A DNA stretch of 64,000 nucleotides from Cocos nucifera (Eukaryota > Streptophyta > Magnoliopsida > Arecales > Arecaceae). The translations under genes were made by a program, and so were the position numbers. This document shows, in pieces, positions 1 through 9,879 of this stretch; the first letter of the stretch is position 1; every line of letters starts with the position of its first letter. A model generated the notes under the pieces. It was not told the origin of the DNA, ran no database searches, and was given only the letters and a program-made list of their open reading frames with translations. The stretch is from NCBI GenBank assembly GCA_006176705.1, contig QRFJ01000295.1, positions 1 to 64,000 of the forward strand, read 5' to 3'.

Positions 1-1075
1 CCTTCGAGGAAACCTCGGCTGCAAGAGAAAAGATCTCTCCCGAGGAAAGCTCGGTCGCAGGAGATAAGATCTCCCCCGAGTGCCCGATTCGATCTCGACC
101 GCAGGAGATAAGATCTCCCCCGAGGCAACCTCGACTGTAGGAGATAAGATCTCCCTCGAAAAAAAGCTCAGCTGCAGGAGAAGATCTCCCCCGAGTGTCC
201 GGTTCGACCTCAGCCGCAGGAGATAAGATCTCCTCCGAGGCAACCTCGGCTGCAGGAAGATAAGATCTCCCTCGAGAAAAGCTCGGCCGTGGGAGATAAG
301 ATCTCCCCCGAGCGCCTGCTTCAACCTCGGCTGTAGGAGATAAGATCTCCCCCGAGGAAAGCTCGACCGTAGGAGATAAGATCTCCGAGTGCCCGGTTCG
401 ACCTCGGCCGCAGGAGATAAGATCTCTCCCGAGGCAACCTCGGCTGCAGGAGATAAGATCTCCCCCGAGGAAAGCTCGACCGCAGGAGATAAGATCTCCC
501 CCGAGCGCCCGCTTCAACCTCGGCTGTAGGAGATAAGATCTCTCCCGAGGAAAGCTCGAGGCAACCTCGGCTGCAGGAGATAAGATCTCCCCCGAGGAAA
601 GGTCGACCGCAGGAGATAAGATCTCCAATGAGTGCTCGGTTCGACCTCGACCGTAGGAGATAAGATCTTCCCCGAGAATCAACCTCGATCAGAGATAAGA
701 TCTCTCCCGAAAATCAACCTCGGCTAGAGATAAGATCTCTTCCGAGCGACCGAGTCAACCTCGATTAGGAATAGGAGGAGAACCTCGTCCTAACACGAGC
801 AACAACCTCGGCTAGAGATAAGATCTCTTCCGAGTGACCGAGACAACCTCGGCTAGGAATGAGGTCCGTGACAACCCCGGCAGTAGATCAAATCTCCCTC
901 GAGCACCCGTATCAACCACGGTAGGAGATGAGATCTTCCTCGGACCTCAACTTCGACATCAACTTTAGCTGGAGATGAAATCTCTCCTTCGAGTTTCGAC
1001 CTAAACCAGCACGGAGCCCAGAGGAAGACTTCGGCAGTCGTCTTTTCTGCACTCCCTTCCTTCGATTTTCGAACT
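1..1075 (+). repeat. tandem array of hairpin units, internal region of an LTR retroelement
   Basis: About 23 copies of a roughly 40-bp unit, each centred on the near-palindrome GGAGATAAGATCTCC (arms GGAGAT/ATCTCC around AAG), separated by CTCGGCTGCA-like or CTCGACCGCA-like linkers. Units are regular from 1 to about 720, then decay through 1000. No reading frame is maintained. Because a polypurine tract and an LTR-like start follow directly, I read this as the 3' internal, non-coding part of an LTR retrotransposon on the plus strand, cut by the window edge. The repeat is seen directly; the assignment to a retroelement is inferred. Confidence 0.7.
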
Positions 1076-1092
1076 CGAGAGTGGGGGGGGGC
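1076..1092 (+). other. polypurine tract of LTR retroelement
   Basis: A purine-only run, GAGAGTGGGGGGGGG-like with a single T, lies immediately before a TGTTGG start. This is the position and composition expected for the primer of plus-strand DNA synthesis just upstream of a 3' LTR. Confidence 0.55.
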
Positions 1093-1095
1093 TAG

Positions 1096-2018
1096 TGTTG
1101 GAGATAAACCCCGCTCCCACCGAAGTCTAGTTCGATGCCCAGCCTAATGCAACCAGTAGCCGCAGAAGAGCCTCAGCGATCATCCTTCAGTCGAACCCTC
1201 CGCCGTCGAGCTTCTTCGGACTCCCAGCGTCATGACCGAACCCCTCCAGCCGGCCAAACTGCTTAGCGGCCGACCTCCTCGAACTCCTAGCATCCGAGCT
1301 CCTTCGAACCCGTTCAGCCAGTCGAACTACTTAGCGGCCGAGTTTCATGAACTCTAAGCAGCCGAGCTTTAATGGAATCTCCCAGCGCCCGAACTCCTCA
1401 GCGGTCGTCCCTCAGCTGAACTCCTCAAGCGACCGTCCCTTCAGTCGGCCGAGCTCCTCCGAACTCCTCGCGAGCTTTCCCTTCAGCCGAACGCTCCTAC
1501 AAGTTCGATCTCCTCTGGATGAACAACAAAACTGGACGATATGGCCGCCACTACTGGCGACACTACTCTCTCCGTAACCAGCCCCATGCGGCCCACGATC
1601 TACCAGTATGGCTGTCACCATCCACCTGATGGTGCCTTCCTCTTCCTACCAAACTCCATGCGGCCCACGACTTGCCAGTATGGTTGTCACCATCCACCTG
1701 ATAATGCCTTCCTCTCCATGCCGAACTTCTTGCGGTGGTATGGCCGTCACCATCAATTAAGCTCCGCCTATAAAGGACCCTCCAGATACGCTAACTCAAA
1801 CCTCTCTGATCTCTAAGCTCTCCTCTTCTTCTTCAAGCTTCGGAACTTATTTCGAGCACTCCATTCCTATTGGCCAGAGCTGACTTGATCGTCAGAGGGT
1901 CCTGCCAGAGCCACCCCCCATCGGCTCCGAACGAAATTTTATTTTACAGATCTCCGACGACGACCTCATCGGCCTCCACTCCAGCGGACTCCGGCGATGA
2001 TCAGATTCTGCGTCAACA
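1096..2018 (+). mobile_element. 3' LTR of an LTR retrotransposon
   Basis: It starts TGTTGGAG right after the polypurine tract and ends near GTCAACA, so it has the TG...CA ends of an LTR. A TATA box (CTATAAAGG, near 1769) lies about 250 bp before the 3' end, as in many plant LTRs. The stretch 1096-1500 is made of degenerate CCGAACTCCT-type short repeats, and 1583-1740 holds about 73-bp tandem repeats. It encodes no credible protein; the short reading frames are by-products of the repeats. The 3' boundary is less certain than the 5' one, because no target duplication was found. Confidence 0.55.
1583..1760 (+). repeat. about 73-bp tandem repeat within the LTR
   Basis: The phrase CCATGCGGCCCACGA occurs at about 1584 and again at about 1657, followed each time by CCAGTATGG, GTCACCATCCACCTGAT and TGCCTTCCTCT. 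A third, more diverged copy follows at about 1730. The period is about 73 bp. Copies differ by scattered substitutions. Confidence 0.6.
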
Positions 2019-2361
2019 CCATCCTTCGTAACAAATCCTACGTGTCCCCGAATGGTCCATTACCAAGCGGTTGCGGCTGTCACTATCAGTTTATTACAGG
2101 CTCTGGGGCTATAAAAGGGATCCTCTAGATATATTTTCTTCAAGCTTTCTTTTTTCTTCCGACACTCTGTAACTTTTTCTACCGAGTACTCCATTTTTGT
2201 TGGTCGAAAGAGCTGACTTGATCGTCGAAGGATCTTACTGGAGCCACCCTCCAAGCTTTGGACGAGACTTATTTTGCAAGTCACCGATGGCGACCTCATC
2301 TTCTCTGACTTCAATGCTTCTCCGACGACGATCAAATTTCGCACCAATATTACTGCTAAAG
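2019..2361 (+). mobile_element. truncated, diverged second LTR 3' part
   Basis: From about 2060 to 2350 the sequence repeats, at lower identity, the order seen at 1730-2018. A TATA box (CTATAAAAGGG, near 2110) is followed by TTCTTCAAGCTT-like and AGAGCTGACTTGATCGTC-like text, GAGCCACCC, a TTTTGCAAGTC-like stretch, GACCTCATC, then a CGACGATCA end. This is an older or related LTR fragment next to the first one. It stops where the solo LTR at 2362 begins. Confidence 0.55.
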
Positions 2362-2977
2362 TGTAATAACCCAAAATTAAAAAAAAAAAATTAACCTCAC
2401 ATGCTGTGCGCATGAGGCAAGGGATGGAAGAAGACTTCCAGTGGGAGTCTTCCTCTTCTCCATTTTTGATAAGAAGAAAATGAGATCCTAGGACAACCAA
2501 ACCCTAGGATCCATGCCCTATGAAAGAATCCTTCCCCTTCTTGCCATCTTATTCCAAAATCCCAAGAAATCGCTACTAGAATTTCTTTGAATTCTTCTCT
2601 CAAATTTCACTAAAATAGGTCGTCGAATTTTCTTTCTGATCTCATCGGACTTAGATAAGAATCTAAGCTTTTATTCTTCTCCTTCCCTTGATTTTGTTGC
2701 CATCATTCCCATCTTGATTTAAGCTGGCAACTCGCTGAAAACCCATATTTGAAACCAAATCCCCTATTTTTATTTTTCTTTCTTTGATTTTTTTGCACCA
2801 TCAATTGTTGCTGTCGATCACCAAAATCATAGCTAACAGCACCATGGCCTTTCCCTCCAACCACGAGCATCGCCGGCAGGAAGGAGGACCTTCCTTATCT
2901 TGGGAATAAGGGGACAAAGAGTCCCCTATTCCATGAAGAAGAAGTAGGACCGTGGGTCCTCTATCTCACCATGGGAG

Positions 2978-3200
2978 GCAAAAAAAAAGAAAAAAAAAGA
3001 AAAAAAAGAGAAAGAAAGAAAAAAATGAAAAGAAAAGAACAAAAGAAGAGAGACATTTTCTCTCTCTTTCCTCTTTTCTTTTTCTGAGTTTAAAATCTTC
3101 ATTTTTTCTCTTTAGAAAGTCCAACTTTCTTTCTCCACTTTCTCTATCTTATCTCTCTACTTTCTCTTTATAAATTTTTTCTCTCTAGATTATTTTTCTC
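2978..3200. repeat. purine-only run followed by pyrimidine-rich run
   Basis: About 75 bases of nearly pure A/G (AAAAAAAGAAAA units, GAAAGAAAG) switch at about 3055 to about 140 bases rich in C/T (TTTTCTCTCTCTTTCC units). Low-complexity text; short reading frames here are artefacts. It lies inside the solo LTR, upstream of its TATA-like site. Confidence 0.6.
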
Positions 3201-3382
3201 TCTTCATATAATTCTCGCTCTACGATTAATCCGATAAAGATTTCTTCTAATAATTTAGATCTGATCCAAATCCTGACTTGGTCCGAGATTCTCTCTCTTC
3301 TTTTTTTCTATTTTTTTCTCTATTGAAGACTAATGATCTTGTCGATTTATTTGATTAGATCTTTTACCATCAAAAAGATGCC

Positions 3383-3576
3383 AGATCTAAGGACAGTTAC
3401 ATGCTATTTTTGAATTCAAAAGATAAGCTTATCTTTAGATTTATTTTTTATATATATTTATGTATTTAAAAATTAGATCTAAGGATCTGTTACATGCTAT
3501 TTTTGAATTCAATTAACGATAAGTTTTCTCTTATCTTTAGATTTATTTTTTATATATATTTATGTATTTAAAAATT
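3383..3576 (+). repeat. tandem duplication, about 92-102 bp unit
   Basis: Two adjacent copies (3383-3474 and 3475-3576) share AGATCTAAGGA, GTTACATGCTATTTTTGAAT, CTTATCTTTAGATTTATTTT and TATATATTTATGTATTTAAA. The second copy carries a short extra TTTTCT-containing segment. Confidence 0.75.
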
Positions 3577-3889
3577 AGATTCTTGCATATAAAATATTTA
3601 AAAATTATTAAATTTTAAAATTATAAATTTATTTATGAAAAGTGATTGAAAAAAATTAAAACATGGATGATGACACTTTTATACGTTATAATTTTGAAAG
3701 AGATGGTTTTTTTAAATTATATTATTTCTAAAAAAATATATTTATTCATCGATGCATAAAATTTTGAATAAAAATTATTTTTATTGCTCTTTTGAATTAT
3801 ATAAAAATTAAGTTGACACTGTTATAAGATAAGTATTTTTATTTATGAAAAATTAGTTGTAACAAAAGCATAAGAAAAACTCTCTAGTT

Positions 3890-4235
3890 AGACTGTGATC
3901 TAAGTTTAGCCAATAGAACTAATCATTGGCAATACATCAAAAACATGTTTCTTCTTGGTCTAGCCAATTGGAGCTGATTACTGACAGAATTAGTTCTTCT
4001 GAGTCTAGCCAGTAGATTTGATCACTAGTAGCATACCAATGGATCGGGTGTTCTTCATTCAAGACTAATCTTTTTGTCTTGTCATAGGATAAATCATGAC
4101 CGTGTGAATCAGAGCTGATTTTTCTTCTGAGCCTAGCCAGTGGGACTAATCATTGGTGGCATGCTGATGGATCGAGTATTCTTCATTCAAGAACTAGTTT
4201 CTTTTGGATCTTATCATGGGGCAGATCGTGGCCAT
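3890..4235 (+). repeat. about 129-bp diverged tandem repeat
   Basis: Units starting near 3996 and 4123 share TTCTTCTGAG, CTAGCCAGT, GATCACT/AATCATT, ATGGATCG and TTCTTCATTCAAG. A partial earlier copy lies at about 3905-3990 (CTAGCCAATTGGAGCTGATT). The array belongs to the R/U5 side of the solo LTR. Confidence 0.6.
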
Positions 4236-4949
4236 AATCATTGAAGATCGAGAGAAAATTTTTGACTTTTACTAAAGTACATGGCATATTTTGAAATAAA
4301 ATTATCTTGATGTATATTATTACTAAATTATTATATTTTGAAAAGTAATTATGCTTGATCCCTTCAGGATGATTGGTAACTTACTGAGCTCGTAAAGCTC
4401 ATCCTCTCTTTTTTGTTTTTTTTTCAAATCTAGAAGATTTTATAGGACTTGAGACTGAACAGTGAGAAGCATAAAATCTTAGAAGTTTTTAATTTAATTT
4501 ATTTTTATAAATATTGATGATAAAATATTAATAAGCTATATTTTTTAATAAATAAAATTAAAAATATATTTTTACTACCACTATCGAGTTGGATTTGATG
4601 TGATTGTATATTGATAAAAATCTTGCATATTCTTTAGGATTTTATTCAAAAATATGCGGTCATTATGTGTCTGATCCAAATGCTAAATTTAGGGCACATG
4701 ATATAAAGACTTTGCTAATTTGGTACGTTGGAAAGGATAAAATATTTAGAAACAAAATAAATTACAGGTAAAATCTTATAATTATTTTTTAAATTATAGC
4801 TTTATGAGTATACTTTTATATATAATTTTAATAAAGATTAACATAAATTATTTCCTAATTAACTTTGTTATGAAAAGACGACCACCATGCATGTTCCCAT
4901 GTCTCATCAGAACCATGGCATTTAACCAAAACGAAAGAAAGACAAATAC

Positions 4950-4955
4950 TTTATT
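4950..4955 (-). terminator. polyadenylation signal AATAAA for the UGT gene
   Basis: TTTATT on the plus strand reads AATAAA on the minus strand, about 51 bases past the glycosyltransferase stop codon. Position and sequence fit a canonical plant near-upstream element; use is inferred. Confidence 0.4.
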
Positions 4956-5005
4956 CCGAATGATAAGAAGTTCATGACAGCCAATCCATTCGTCCACATC
5001 GTTCA

Positions 5006-6382
5006 TCAAGCTTGGGTAGGCGGTTTTGCTCCGCGTCTATTGCCTTTGAGGTACTCGACAAAATTCCTCACATACCGATCATGCACCTCTTTGTTCCCCA
5101 GCACAGCCCCAAGCCCCCTAGCTGAAGCCCTGTACTCCTCCCCTTCTTCGTCCACCATGACCAACCTCAAGACCTTTGCAATGTCCGCCCCGTCGAAGGA
5201 GCCATCCTCCTCGTTCCTCGGAACCTGCATTCCGACCTTCTTCTCCGCCAAAAGTCTGGAATTAAACCATTGATCATGGAACCAGGGGAGGAGCACGAAG
5301 ACGATCCCAAACTGGAAAGCCTCGACCAGCGAATTCCAGCCACAATGGGTCAGGAACCCCCCGACGGATGGATGCCCTAGTATCTTGATCTGGGGCACCC
5401 ATCCCTTGCACACGAGCCCACGGCCCGCGGTTCGGTCTTCAAAACCCTCGGGCAGGAGCCCATCAGACTCGCCTTGCGGGCTCCGGAGAGCCCACAGAAA
5501 TGGCAGGGCCGAGAGCTCCAGCCCACGGGCTATCTCGTGCGCCTGCTCTTTGCTCAACGTTGACTCGCTTCCGAAGGCAACATACACCACCGAACCAGCT
5601 CCCCTCCCGTCGAGCCACTCGAAGACATGGTCGCGGGTGCCACCACTAGTATTGGTGTTATTATTGGCAGCGCTGGCGGCAAAATGGCCGAGGGGGAGAA
5701 CCGGCTTCCCGAAGAGATGTGGGAGGGCGGCGAGCCATTCGGGCTCGAACTCGGTGCAGCTCGCCACCGCGACCAGGTCGGACCCCCGGACCGACAACCC
5801 GACGCGGAACCCGTTGGTCAAGCCAGACATGCTCGGCTGGAAGAAGAAGCTCAGGAGTTGGCGGGCCTCGTGGCGGTGGAGCTTCATCGACGTCGGGAAC
5901 GGGATCCAGTCGGGCGGCGCGGTGAGCCGCTCGACCGTCACCCGGGCGGCCCCGCCATCGGCCGCGAGAGCGAAGAAGGGCCACATGAAGACGTTGGCCG
6001 CCGCGCCGACGAGATTGACGTAGCAGCACGGCACGTTGAGGCCTGCAGCGACGCGGGGGACCCAGTAGTAGCCGGAGTCGAAGAGGATCCAGTCCGGAAG
6101 AGGAGACAGTTTTTGGAGGAAGCTGGCGAAGGGGTCTCGGAGGGTATCCAAGTTGTCGCCGTCGGCGGCGGCGGCCGGGTTGTGGAGGGGGACGAGGTGG
6201 ATGAGTGGGGACAAGGTGGAGGAAGGGGCGGCGGCGATGGTCCGTATGTTGGCGGGGGTGGAGAGGAAGGAGACGCGGTGGCCGAGTCCGGCGAGGCGCT
6301 TGGAGAGGAGGAGGAAGGGGTTGAGGTGGCTGAATCTTATGTACGGGAGCACGACGACGTGAAGAGCGTCGCTGTTGTCCAT
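5006..6382 (-). CDS. UDP-glycosyltransferase, UGT91-like
   Basis: Family 1 glycosyltransferase, 458 residues, no intron. It transfers a sugar from a UDP-sugar to a small acceptor (flavonoid, terpenoid or a sugar already attached) in the cytosol. The N-terminal HVVVLPYIRFSHLNP segment carries the catalytic His (H19), and D102 in the ILFDSGYYW segment is the likely partner Asp. The 44-residue PSPG donor box is complete, W328 to Q371, with HCGWNS (346-351), E354 and the terminal DQ; W349 and Q371 are usual for UDP-glucose or UDP-rhamnose users. The start is an ATG in good context (CCATGG). Box and length fit; UGT91 (glycoside rhamnosyl/glucosyltransferases) is the nearest family by overall feel, but the acceptor cannot be read from sequence. 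Oddities: GIV replaces the usual GVP at 359-361, and FSH replaces GH at the catalytic His. The coding strand is very GC-rich, which leaves long open frames on the other strand. Confidence 0.93.
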   Translation of the reverse strand: MDNSDALHVVVLPYIRFSHLNPFLLLSKRLAGLGHRVSFLSTPANIRTIAAAPSSTLSPLIHLVPLHNPAAAADGDNLDTLRDPFASFLQKLSPLPDWILFDSGYYWVPRVAAGLNVPCCYVNLVGAAANVFMWPFFALAADGGAARVTVERLTAPPDWIPFPTSMKLHRHEARQLLSFFFQPSMSGLTNGFRVGLSVRGSDLVAVASCTEFEPEWLAALPHLFGKPVLPLGHFAASAANNNTNTSGGTRDHVFEWLDGRGAGSVVYVAFGSESTLSKEQAHEIARGLELSALPFLWALRSPQGESDGLLPEGFEDRTAGRGLVCKGWVPQIKILGHPSVGGFLTHCGWNSLVEAFQFGIVFVLLPWFHDQWFNSRLLAEKKVGMQVPRNEEDGSFDGADIAKVLRLVMVDEEGEEYRASARGLGAVLGNKEVHDRYVRNFVEYLKGNRRGAKPPTQA

Positions 6383-6696
6383 GGCTGGGTGCTGGAATTG
6401 GCTGTAGATGGTGCGGAAGGCGATTGTTTAGTGCTCAAATAGACCTGGAGGAGAGAAGAAAGTGAAAAAAAATAAAATAAAATAATCTACGGCATTTATT
6501 GTAGAACCGAGTCATCTAATAAGTTCTTGCAACATAGGGTGTGAAGCCTTTAAAGTGCGTAACGTTTTTCTGTTATTTCTAATAATAAGAGAGATAAGAT
6601 GCCATTCGGCTTTTATTGAGGAAAAAACTGATCTATTTTTTGTAAAATAGATTTTGCTAAAGAGATCATCCTATCTTTTCTTTCTTTCTTTTTTTT

Positions 6697-6727
<31 letters not shown>

Positions 6728-8242
6728 GTCAATTCTCCATCTTCTGTTAGACGACAATGGCTAATTAATTCATGGGTGTTATCAGCACGGTGGTCCGTGA
6801 GGCGAGACCTTTGGAGGTGCCAAAAGTGGACAGCTTTCATCATGATACAGTCAGAGTTTTTAAAAAAAAATTAAAATTTTTCTTCCTTTGAAGGATCCTA
6901 AAGTGCTTCCCAGCGTTTATTTCAACGGTAGAAAGGAACAAAACTTTTAATATACTTATAAATTTTTTTTATTTTATTTAAAAAAATTTTAAAATATAAA
7001 TTTTATATTTCATGCACTAATCCGACTCGCACGTGCAGGTTGCACGTGATGATAATAAAAATATTTTATTTTATTTTATTTATTTATTTATTTTTAATAT
7101 ATATTTATTTTATTTTATTTATTTATTTATTTTTATGATTAATTATTTTTTTTTACAATCATATTTTATTTTGACTAGTGATCTTTCTTCGAAATTCATC
7201 GACCAAACGATAGTTTGCAAATATCACCTCACGATCTATAAAAAATGATGAGTTCTGGCCCATGAGATATCCAAAAATTAGCAATCTTTCTTTATTTTTT
7301 TTAAAAATTCATCATCCTAAGAACTCTCTTTTCAACTTTTTCGTTTTCTTATTCTGTTGCTAAGTATTAGAGAAGGACTATCAATTCTATCTACAATCGT
7401 ACTCTAAAAGAAAATATTTGGATCAAATTTTCAATAAACACTAACATGTAGATCAAAAATTTATCTTAAAATAGTAATCATACACTTCCAAATTTTTTTC
7501 TATTTTTGCTTCTTAAAATTCATAGGCCAATCCAACCAGATCTAAGTCAATTTAAAATTCTTATCTTTATCATAAAATTTAGATAAAATTAAATTTTATC
7601 ATAATTATTTATTTAGTTTATCAAATTATTTATTTTAAAATAATTTTTATTTTGATAAAAAAAATTTGTAGAAGGATTCTATGCGATAATTAAGACCATG
7701 GAGTAAAGGATGAGTATGTCTTTTAAACAGTGTTGTGGATGGATGGAGAAGGAGTAGGACAGGAAAGATGGTGAAATGGTAAAAAGGTGGTTATCATGAT
7801 TATTATTTTTTTAAAAAAAAGAAAAAAAAATTGTATCCTATATGATCATGTTATTAATCATAGCCATTTATTCTATAATGATATATTTATCTTAGTAAAT
7901 TATTATAGAAGCCACGATGCATATTGTATATGATGTAATTTCTCAATGAAAAAGGATGAACAAACATTTTTTTCATTAATATTAATTATTTGGAGCATAA
8001 GTGAAGTGTTTAAAACTAAAAACTTTAAAAATAAAAAGAATTAATATTTTTAAAATCATATCTTCCATTCAAAAAGGAGTTGAACTGCCACCATGCCAGC
8101 ATAATTAATATATTAATTACAATTATATATACAATAGATTAAAATTATAAATAATGCATAAAAATATTAAAAAAATCAAAATTTAGTAGCTGGGGATTGC
8201 CTCTTTGTATTTAATACCTGTCGGACTGGAGCCTCCGCAATA
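6383..8242. other. AT-rich intergenic region upstream of the UGT gene
   Basis: This is the 5' flank of the minus-strand glycosyltransferase. It holds a long T-run with scattered C at about 6675-6727, AT-rich TTTATTTATTTA-type microsatellite text at about 7055-7135, and paired G-boxes at 7030-7048. No convincing gene was seen. Confidence 0.6.
7030..7048. promoter_or_regulatory. paired G-box motifs (CACGTG) upstream of UGT
   Basis: Two perfect CACGTG hexamers at 7030-7035 and 7043-7048, 7 bases apart, lie about 650 bases upstream of the UGT start codon. G-boxes bind bZIP and bHLH factors in light, ABA or jasmonate responses. Function here is inferred only from sequence and position. Confidence 0.35.
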
Positions 8243-8275
8243 ATGAAGATTCATACCACTCTTTTTCTTCCTCTT

Positions 8276-8318
<43 letters not shown>

Positions 8319-8363
8319 CGTTCGTTGCGGGCGTTTCTTGGAACTGCAAGGTTAACCCCGGAG
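8243..8363 (+). other. possible orphan first exon with in-frame (CT)n
   Basis: An ATG at 8243 opens a frame MKIHTTLFLPLSS followed by a Ser-Leu run encoded by the (CT)n tract (about 8277-8316), then PFVAGVSWNCKVNPG. A donor-like GAG|GTGAGAG follows at 8363/8364. The stretch resembles a signal-peptide-coding first exon, but I found no later exon that continues it. Read without splicing, it stops at 8375. It may equally be a 5' untranslated exon or chance. Confidence 0.2.
8277..8316 (+). repeat. (CT)n microsatellite
   Basis: About 20 uninterrupted CT dinucleotides, ending in CCCCG. Confidence 0.9.
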
Positions 8364-8375
8364 GTGAGAGATGCT

Positions 8376-9600
8376 AACCGTACTAGCAATTGTTAGAAAT
8401 TTTTCTGTATATTTCAGAAACAATGCTTCGTATATAGAAAATATGCATAGTTGTGCATATAAACTAGGTCTAATTATATGCAGCGGACTGAAAATAAAAT
8501 GCTACTCAAGTGAGGAAAGGAAATTTTTTAAAAAATTGTCTTTACACCAAAGACCGGGTGTTGAGGTATTTCCTTTGAGAACGTCAGTGACAAAATTACT
8601 TAATTATTAGAATTTTATAACTCAAATATCAGTTGTATTATATCATAAAAAATCAAAGTAAGTGCCTTTTCCCATGCAGATGCAATCACTAGATACAGCC
8701 ATGTTAGCAATGAAAGCAGCAGTCATTATTTTGAGATTTTTGAAAAATTTCTTATGGTGCTTTGGAATTTCTATGTATACGTGTGCTTGGAGGCACATTT
8801 AAGGTCTAATGCATGGTGGAAATTTCATTTCAAAGAGAAGCATTGGAGATTTCTAAGAGATTCCTGTTGGTGCCTTGATGCAGGCTGAGAGCAATAACGT
8901 GTGAAAATTGAGATCCAAGTACAACCCGCATAACTCTAGAATTTGACCAAGTAGGAGTCTGCCATGTATTGCACTTGGGCCTACGATGATGTTAAAATTT
9001 TTTATGCATGGTGAAGCTAAACTAGCATGAATAATTCCTGTTCAAAGTTCTGCATTATGCTAGCAATGTTATGCAATGAAAATTTTATTTTTTGCTATAA
9101 GACCATGTGCAGAATACAAAATACTTTGGAAATTGCATTTGCTCCAATATATAGGTAACTCTTCGGCTGATAAAAATGTTCTATTGCACCGAGATATCAC
9201 AATGAAGAAGGGCTGTGAAACTAAACTGAATGCTCAAAGAAGAGAAGGGTAGAATATTTGCATCAGGTGCCAATCCTTGTTGCTCTTCAATGTATAGTTT
9301 CTATCATATTACCATAAAAGTGCAAAGTAAATTTTCTCTTTAATGCAATGTTACAGATGTTAAGTGTCCTTAAAAATAGTCATGAGCTCCGTGGCCCTTT
9401 CATGGATTGTACGATCTTCTTCTTCTTCTTTTGGTTCACAAAATGGATTGTATAATCATATTTTATATGTTTGACAAAAATAAGAAATATTAGAATGACC
9501 ATTTTATGAGATAGTTTTAAAAAGATAATTAGTATTGTATATTTTTTGTCGGAGCATGATATCAATTGGATTCACAAAGTTTTATATTTTTTAATTTAAT
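8376..9600. other. intergenic region without recognised gene
   Basis: Mixed AT-rich sequence; short open frames lack family features. It contains a 27-bp CTT-rich insert bracketed by ATGGATTGTA repeats (9402-9452). No RNA gene was identified. Confidence 0.5.
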
Positions 9601-9879
9601 TATTGACCCCAACCAATATTATGGTTGCAAACAGGTTGAGTCATGTCCAAGTATGCTTGCTCCTAATTCAACTTGATTGCATATTCCAGTCATGATGTTG
9701 TACCTAGACCTGAGGTCAGGTTGGGCTCATGGAAAGAATAGACCCAACGGGTCATGTGGAACGAGCCGAGATCAATTATAATATGGAATCTAAAATATGT
9801 TGATTCAGGTGCAGACCATATTGGATCAAATTTGCAATTTTACAACTGAAATATGATAATAATTATGGCTGCAAGGCTC

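Larger units (their letters stand above)
2362..4703 (+). mobile_element. solo LTR (Ty3-gypsy-like) with 5-bp target duplication
   Basis: It begins TGTAATAACCC and ends GGGCACATGATA, which resemble the 5' and 3' ends of Del/Tekay-type LTRs (a decayed CA end). It is flanked by the perfect direct repeat TAAAG at 2357-2361 and 4704-4708. Inside are a TATA-like CTTTATAAATT near 3168 and, near the 3' end, ACTTACTGAGCTCGTAAAGCTCA, a motif I associate with this LTR group. No gag-pol coding remains, so it is most simply a solo LTR left by LTR-LTR recombination. The clade name is from memory and less secure than the boundaries. Confidence 0.75.

Noticed and set aside
5627..6442. 271-codon open frame on the plus strand across the UGT gene
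   Set aside because: It is the antisense shadow of a GC-rich coding sequence; composition is Gly/Glu/Arg-biased and no domain is seen.
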